A stretch of DNA of 64,000 bases, taken from assembly GCA_040954595.2 (NCBI GenBank), contig CM082576.2, forward strand, positions 4,898,001 through 4,962,000, given 5' to 3'. The notes under the pieces were generated by a model. The model saw only the letters and a list, made by a program, of their open reading frames with translations. It searched no databases and was not told the DNA's origin. Shown here one piece after another: positions 56,101-64,000 of this stretch; position 1 is the stretch's first letter, and each line of letters starts with the position of its first letter. The stretch is from Balanoglossus misakiensis. Taxonomy: Eukaryota > Hemichordata. A program made the translations under genes and the position numbers.

Positions 56101-59100
56101 GTACTCTCGTTAAATTCCTGACAGAAGTCAAACTTGCTTAAAGTCGATTAAGAAAAAAAATATGAAAGGGGAAAGAATACCGTTTTTTTTCCTGGCTCGC
56201 GTTTTCAGAAGAGCCGGTCCATGTCGGGAGCTGGAGTCCAGGAAATGTATTTTTTGTAAAGGGAACAAGACTCAGACACGATTGCGGCTATTTTGGGATA
56301 ATTGCAGACTACTAAAATGTGTGGAAAACGAGTAGTATTCGTAGTACTTGTGGAGAAAGTCGTAATTCTTCCAACGGTTGTGAACAAAACATAACGACAT
56401 AAGCGGCGGGTGTGTAGTACATGTACTATACGCTCGGAGTTTTACGCAGTTTATTAGCACGCAATTACCCCAAAAATGGTTCAAATCGTGCGACAATGTT
56501 TGACATGTTTGGTTGAAAGAAAATCGAAACTGCATAGCAAAAATCGTGTTGGCCATATATTTTTTTTATAAACCGACGGAAAGACTGAGTTGCGCGAATA
56601 ATCCTTCGGGAGAGAAATTCACATACATTTCGGGCTGAAACTCCAAGTATGGCTTAGTGAGAATTGCGCTTTTGTACATAGTAACCGAGGTATCGCAGCT
56701 GATAATATCACATTATGATGAGTGTATGAATAATTACCCAACCCATGACAGACAGTGCATCATTTTGGTATTCTTTCGCCATTCTGATATGTATCGACAT
56801 ATCAGGCGCACTATATTAACCACACGTTGAGTTCATTCCTGAACAAAACGCGCGACTATATTTCGCGATTTTCCGAAATGTGGTGTAATATTACTCATTG
56901 AGAGCATATAATAAACACAAGAGATATTTCTCTCTTTTTGAATAGGAAGCTTCAAAATGTTCCTCGGCAGCGACGGCTGATTGGTGCGATCATTATCCTA
57001 CACCCATAATTAAAAAAAACACCCGACAACTCGTGCATTATTAACAAGAGTAACCGTGAGAAATAACCCGCTCCTTGACGTGTTTTTTTTCGTCAAGAAA
57101 TCATTTCATATACTGTGAGTGAAAGGAAAGATCCAGGGCTAAGCCTTACTGCAAATGTGTTTTTGACAGGCAAGAGGCCTGGCTATAGTCGACCGGTGAT
57201 CAATTTGATTGTATTGCTCATCAATGACCACGTTCAGGATTCAAGATTGTGTCTAAATCTTGATTGAGTGAGGATATAACAAGAACCCGTTGTGTTGGTA
57301 GGGTTTTGTGGGGGTATAGACTCAACAAAACGACAAACTGCTAAAACGAGAAACCATTTTGCAGTTTCGACATGTGGCTAGCTCTCCAAGTTGAAAGGTG
57401 TGTAAGTGTGTTTTCTTATATAATTATTGCTGAGCATGTATTATAAAATTTCCTCTGTTTTGATACCATGTGTCAAATTAGAAAAATTCAAACGGTGAAG
57501 TCACAAAAAGTCTATTTTTTACATCACAGCCACACGGAAAGTGCTCCGTGTTTTTTTTCTTGTTTTTCTCGGTTTAACAAGTATTGAGAGAATGACGTAG
57601 GCCGAGGTGCGTTTGATCAGCCAAGTTTAAGGGTGTGAGGCCAGCCAGGTGTTCAAACACTGAGGAACATTACTCTCGTCACGTTTGGTTAATGTTTTTG
57701 AAGTTTAGATGTGCACACGAGTAGGTGAAAGAGGTTTTTTCTGGTGCAAAAATACAGCGTCATTCAGAAGTGTTGCGCCACACGTACAGACGCGTCCATT
57801 TATGCCCTTTTGATTTTTCAACAATAAAATGTGTTAAAAGCATTCCTGTTCACTTTTTTAGAATATAAAAGCATTATTTGATCTGTAAATAATTGATTTT
57901 TTTTGTTGGGTTTGATGATTAAGCCATATCGATTGAATAACATTCTGAAACTGCCGACACATAGTGTTTTCGACGCGGGTTCTGTGACGATGGTTGAATT
58001 GTTTGGCTCTGAACATGTCGCTTGTTGTTAAAACTAAAGTATGAAAACGAAACGAATGCATTTGATGGATTCAATCAACAAGATATGTGTTATTAAATGT
58101 TGAAATTGTAAACATAATTTTGTAAAATTTCAGTTATCAATTCTTACATTTACAACTGCATGTATTAGAATTATGAAAGAACGAAAAACGTTAGATGTAA
58201 GCCATGCTTGTTAAAAATTTCTTCGGCTTCTGCAAGCTTGAACGTATACTCTCCCTATTTTCAACATTTCGCGTTTTTCGGCTGCAACCACCCTGTAATT
58301 GGATGCATTCTTTGAAACAGAAGCGAATTTCGTTCAGTCGAGATCGAGGACCGGCATCGATCGGTGGATTTCGTTTGTTGGTGTCGAGAACTCGATAAAC
58401 AAACGGCAGAAGCTCCTGCCACGGTCTCAGGGTCAGGTCTGTTTCTGGGCGGACTTCACATAAAAGGGATCATCGTACCGGTCCGGTTTAATGTGACATT
58501 CTGTAAAATTATGAAGGCTACTTAGATCCAACTTTCAAGAGAAGTACAAGGGAAAATGACTCGATGTAGGAGCACTTCATTTTGATGTAAATATCGCAAA
58601 TGCGATCCTTTTATGTTTGGAAACCTTGAACTGTCGGCGGCCGCGAGCATCGCGGTTTTTAGTCGCATCTCCTAAGATGCTAGCGTGAAGTAAGGTGTAA
58701 GACTAGTGTTGTTAATCCAGTGTGAAAGTGTCTATTAATGGTTGGGCTTTGCGGGAAAGATTTGGAATATTGAACTTTAGAAACAGGTTCCGACGCCCTT
58801 TTTCTAAAAGAGGTCCTAATCATATATTAGATATATGACCACTTATAATGTGGCTTACTTTCAGAAAATGGGGAAAATGTGAAAATTCCTTTTCAGATAA
58901 ACTGCAAACTTCACGTGATATTTTCCCCTGTGATCCAAAATTTATAATCTTGGATAAAGTCAAATCCGAGTCTAAGATTTCCTCTGTATTTTATGTTTTC
59001 ATTTCAAGACAGGCGACGGTCGCTGTACTGAGGGTTCCGCATCTGTAGTTGTAAATTGTTTCACATGATTTGGCAGAAGTCTGGCGCTGTCATAAGTCAT

Positions 59101-62100
59101 GTAAACCAATTCATTAGCAAGCCAATTGCTGCTATGTTATTATTATTTTTTTCGGCCAGTGAAGGAATTTCTGACTGGAAAAGGTAGCGCGCCGATCCAC
59201 TTTCGCACAGAGGTTGAAATTGCAACAACATATATTACATATTATCCTTGGCCGCTAATCTTTCTCTGGTAGAAACTGTCTTCAAATTATAATATGATCG
59301 TAAATCCTGAACAACACAATAATGGTGTTGCTTTTAGTAAATTTTAAACCAAAAATAGATGAAGACTTGAACACCCTTCCATCGACATGTAATCGATGCC
59401 CGAAATTCATATACTCATCGAGAAAAACCCGCCCTCGAAGTAAAGTAGCTTTTTGTGGCATGTATGAATACATGTCTCTTGAGTGTTGCATTATACTAAG
59501 AAAGAAAAATATGACAATTAATAAAAGTTCCTGTTTTCTTTAAGGCGTATGGCATAATGTTATAGAAATGCATAATTAATACATTGCTGAGCAGAAGGTA
59601 AACTACAAATGTTTGCATGCAATATGGAGCCTTTCTAACTATAAGGCAGATCCTCACAGGATCACCATAACTCTTCCGCACCACATTGTCCTATCATATA
59701 ACATCCATATTTCTAAATATAACTTGTATATAAAGAAGATATTATGTTATATGTATTTATAGATCGTATAGTTTGGTGTCCATATTACGGTGTATCGATA
59801 TCGCACTCGGCGTTTTTGGTGAGGGTTGAGGTTTCGACTTCTATGTCATCGCCCATGACCGTTCGTTCCCGGTTGCGCGTCCGCAAAGCCATACTCAGGC
59901 GCGGTCTCCATCTCGGGGTCATCCAAGTGTGTTATCACTTTCTTGTTCTAAGGAATGAAAGATTTAGTGTTGGTACGGCGATTAATTTGCAGTGTGTGAC
60001 CAAGATTTGTGCACCAGTGCACTTGTGTTGGTAAACCCTTCCCACATGTGGATGTGTGTACGAGTCGATTATTTTGCTTCTAGTTTCAAGTAGTTGTCAC
60101 GAAATAATTATAGAGATCGGAGAACCAAGAGAATCATTCACCACTGCAATCCGGCCCACTGACAGAGAAATTAATTCGTGTTTTAGTGGAATAGGTTTAG
60201 AAAATAAGCATAGAAGTTTCGGACGAATGCATAGGCACATGTTATACTTTCGTTTCGTTGGATAGCAATGTCTTTAAAAATGTACAAAAGTGAGAGCAAA
60301 GTCATCTTGTCAGCAACATAATCAAACAATATCCCCACATCCATACTGTGCAGACAAACCACGCCTATTAACATTCATGACATGGCTCTTCTTCTGTTTA
60401 AAATTAAAACTCAGACGACGAGACTTTGCTCTCACATAGGTGATCTCTTGGTCCGATTCCCCCAAGTGCTGACACCGTCATGAAACATTGATGAAGGCAG
60501 GGTTGGCATCTCTGACAGATACTGACTCGAAACTTTGTAATGCAAGAAATCGAGAATACCAGACCAGTGTGAAAGGGCAAGACGATTTATAACCCTTTAA
60601 TTAGAATCGGAAAACTACAAAACACTTCGAGTGTTAATCGTCCTTCTTTGGTTCTGGTTTTGAAGAAGTTCTTCGAGGAAGCTGCATACCCCTCCCGCCC
60701 TTTTAGGGACCCCGGGTTAATCAGATGTTTGTTTTATTGATCTGTATTACATATGCGGCCTTCTATTGATTGGTGTTTTGTTCTTCCATTGTATGTAAAC
60801 ATCCGGGGCCTTCTCAGGGTTTCTCCCCGCGTGATAGTTGCTGGGCAAGTCTCGAATTTTCTCGGACAAGAGTAAATAAACTTTTGCGCAAAAAAACAGG
60901 GAGTGAAAAATCATTCTCGCTTGAACAAGTGTTCGACATTAATTTGTTTGCAACAAAACAACATAACCAGCGTAATCCCCGTGGCATAAATCATATCCGA
61001 ATAAGGCCGTCAGACGTTCTATTAAAAATTGTGGGCGTGTTACACGATTGGGCGCTGGCCCATATAATGTTTTTGCGGCGGAGCTGCCTCGACTCATTCG
61101 GGTCTGCTGTTCCGGCGACGAGACGACGGTGGCTCCATTTGTTCGTTCGTCTACTAAACTATTCGTAAGTTTGCATTTTTTGAGTATCGTTCTTACTTTC
61201 CGTATCTATCAACCGCAATTCCCCCTAAGCATGCAGGCTGGGCATTTCGTCCACTCTTATCCTTCTCCCGACCGCAACAGTAACAGGTCAGGGAGTGATG
61301 ATGCATTTTCTTGGTGTAAACTTCGATTTATAACTTCGTTGCGACTCGTCAACAAGTGAAAATCTCTCAACTTTCGGGAGGCATTTACTTCCCGCCTTCA
61401 TTCGCTTTCCATTTTCGACGGATTTTTGACATCAGTCGCCGTCATAGGTTTCAAATCGGCCGCATGTCTTTCGACGGACACCCTCTCTCTCTCTGGGAGA
61501 TCTCAGAGATCACTTTCGCTCGCTTTCTTCGGCGTGAAGTGGTCCGATCCCTCGTGTTGATATGTCAGGGGTTGATGTCAGTCTTGTTGTTCCTATCTGT
61601 GGGGGAAAATATACACACAGTTTCTTCAAATCGCTTTCGGTTGATGCAGTTTACGCGCCGGTTTTGTCGAACGACCTGCATGGTTACTATCTATCATATA
61701 TAAATAGCCCCATAAAAAGTAAGGCTTATTTGATAACGTCACAGAACGCGTGCATACTCGCACTTTTTTCGTTTCATTTTTCAAAAGCAATTGGACAAAT
61801 TCGTTTAATTTTTCCCTCTGTGAAGATACCATTTGGAAGTGAAGATAGCAACATTAATTCAATGGTGTCAGCCAAGTAAACGAAGGCCACGTTTTTTAGT
61901 CAGTGCATATCTTACATTCCACATTTTATATATTACTGGCGTTTGTAAATTTCCCCAACAGAATACAAAGATAGGACCAACCGAAACTATAACTGTTTTT
62001 AAACAGAAAAATACTGAGTTGGAAGTAGGCTAATATTGTTTTTAGAAGTTAAGGAAACTCTAATAACTTAGATTATTTTTAATTTTTAGGTTATTACTAA

Positions 62101-63762
62101 CCAGTTTATTTAAATCAATCTTAGTGAGTATGTGATTTAATCTTAATATTTCTTGAAGGAACATGCACGCGGCAGTTTTTAAATGATATTGTTGACGTGT
62201 ATAATTGATGTGAATTCATTGTGAGTGCATAAAGGTATATGGCGTGGTCGTGTTGAAGCCCCCTCTCCCCTGCCAACACTTTGCACAGAAATATGCTTAA
62301 AGGTCTGCAATTATGCAAAGAACATATAGGCAATAAAAAGTGTCTTTTGCAAGATCTGAGACCTTTCTCAACATGCTAGTCATGTTACACCGATTTCTCG
62401 CACGGATTATGCTGCGATCAAGAAACTGTCATTTGAATGGAGCTCACGAAATCCCAAGCGCGCTCATCAGCTTAAATTATTAATCAAAAGTATCAACCAG
62501 CACGGGGTGATCCGGATCGAATTCTCACTAATTCGAAGTTAATTGGCGTTTGTTTTCAGAGTGTGAAGCATACGCGTCGAAAGACGCCAACATGAAATGG
62601 CATGTCTTATCATGTACGCTTGTTGACAGAAATATTACAAATTATAATTTAATCAGCGTACCGTACCTGTTTATTGTTGTGATGACCCCGATAAGAGGGG
62701 GACTTTTCGCGAAAGTTAATCCGAATCAGATGGCAAAAACGATAGAGCCAGCGTAATTTATTTTTTTATCTTTATTACCCAAAAGGCAACATAAGGCGAA
62801 TCACTAATGCTGCAGCCGCTGTTTTATCGTCGCCTCGTGCGTTCTATGTATAGTTTACATGGGGCATATCGCGATCATCATTGATAAATTCGATTTGGGT
62901 TGTATTTTGGCACAATTATTTCTCCATTCTGACAGTTGACGTTCGAAGATGGGATTCCTATACCGTCGCTTTATGGTGACGTTTTTGTTTTTATGACTCC
63001 TGAAATGAGCGATTCGGTTTATCTAGCGGACATCTTGTGTCATTTCGAAGGCTGATGATTCCAGTTCACTCACACACTGCTGTAGTGACTTTGCTCCATT
63101 CTACCAGCAAAGATACTGAAACGTGGGCGTTATCTACATGTATTTGAAGTATCATAGAATTTGTTTTTTTCTGATATACAAGTTATTTTTTACGCTGCGA
63201 GTAATGGGGCATTAATACACTTGAACTGAAGCATTGTGAAAGGATGCAGGGAGACACACGGACAAGACAGAGCTATATGGCAGAACTGTGTGGCCTCTGT
63301 GTCCGATTTAGATGTCGCACAGAAGTTATTTCCACCAGTGCGCTGTATTCTGCGGCAAATAGCTGGAATTTTTCCATTTAATCACACTCTTTCAACAGGG
63401 ACACGTTTAACTAATTTGCATATAGCCAGTGCAAACTATCAGTTTTTATTTGCTGACAGCAACCATGCAGGTACACATATGCAATAGAGTAGGTTATTTG
63501 GATACCTGTTCAGTATTTTAGGTATATTACCAGCAAGAAGCGGGCATTTCTCACTTTGGTTGCATATTACATACTAGACGTGACTCGACTACGGTCCATC
63601 ACTGCCACGCATGCCACTCTACTATGAAAGTTCATGTGCTGCCAGTGGTGCTATTCCTCTGTAGTGAGGTATTCCATCTTGCATGCGTTACATGCATGTA
63701 CAAAAGTTCCGTTTCTTCAGTAATCAGTTCCTTGTGATATAGAAGTGAAAACATTAGGTAAT
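50153..63762. other. Right part of gene desert
   Basis: No coding exon, RNA gene or mobile element could be supported. Frames of up to 132 codons (for example 60770-61168 and 55521-55844) have no recognisable motif. A small inverted repeat CTTGACG/CGTCAAG lies at about 57074-57098 and a NotI-type GCGGCCGC at about 58636. The segment may hold regulatory DNA of a gene beyond the right edge. Confidence 0.45.
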
Positions 63763-63802
63763 CCCCCCCTCTCTCTCTCTCCCCTCTCTCCCCCCCTCCC
63801 TC
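63763..63802. repeat. C/T microsatellite
   Basis: C-runs and CT repeats extend for about 40 bases. Confidence 0.65.
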
Positions 63803-64000
63803 ATTCACATTAATTCATTTTTACCAGTTCTAATCTCACTTTCACCTATCCTTCCCCTGTCTCGAATCAAAATCGACATTCTGTTCTGGCTGATGTGATC
63901 ACATACTTTCCTTTTCGCGGCCTGAAACCCAAATTGACCTGCGCGGAGTGGCTCAGTAATCACAATTTAAAATTTTGCAGTTTGGCTTAGACTGTGCATG

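Noticed and set aside
60770-61168. A 132-codon plus-strand open frame
   Set aside because: There is no family resemblance, and its composition is typical of chance reading in the desert.
34740-64000. Search for estrogen-receptor exons expected from human CCDC170-ESR1 linkage
   Set aside because: No zinc-finger or ligand-domain sequence was seen in any frame, so linkage is neither shown nor excluded.

Overview
The window is nuclear DNA from an invertebrate animal, most likely an invertebrate deuterostome such as a cephalochordate or hemichordate. This rests on small multi-exon genes with GT-AG introns of about 100 to 3300 bases, long AT-rich spacers, and protein families (menin, CLPTM1, ANKEF1, COX7A, COX7A2L/SCAF1, CCDC170, Ly6/uPAR) that resemble their vertebrate counterparts closely. 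The species cannot be read from the sequence alone.

Layout. The first 34.7 kb are gene-dense. Bases 240-1875 (-) hold the first four coding exons of CLPTM1, running off the left edge. Bases 2829-10042 (+) hold a complete menin (MEN1) gene, head-to-head with CLPTM1 across about 950 bp. A long 3' region follows to about 13.6 kb. ANKEF1, seven coding exons, lies at 15940-21670 (-). Two small same-strand genes follow, COX7A (23159-24846, -) and its paralogue COX7A2L/SCAF1 (25315-26352, -), 468 bp apart and with the same three-exon structure. SCAF1 is head-to-head with CCDC170 (26761-32259, +, ten coding exons), with 408 bp between the start codons. A three-exon GPI-anchored Ly6/uPAR-type gene lies at 33537-34493 (+). 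I rebuilt every exon set from splice sites, reading phase and family similarity.

From about 34.8 kb to the right edge (29 kb) I find no convincing coding exon. This gene desert holds a striking 426-bp fold-back element at 40380-40805, with perfectly matching 130-base inverted arms and a 9-bp target-site duplication. It also holds simple repeats and a CpG-rich candidate first exon near 41.9 kb.

The main biological theme is respiratory chain assembly. A cytochrome c oxidase subunit and the supercomplex factor derived from its family sit in tandem. Their promoters and introns carry motifs that resemble ZNF143, ETS/GABP and NRF1 sites. Two flanking genes (ANKEF1 and CCDC170) are linked to cilia/axoneme or microtubules in vertebrates, and ANKEF1 intron 1 carries RFX X-box-like motifs. 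I found no RNA gene, CRISPR array or autonomous transposon.
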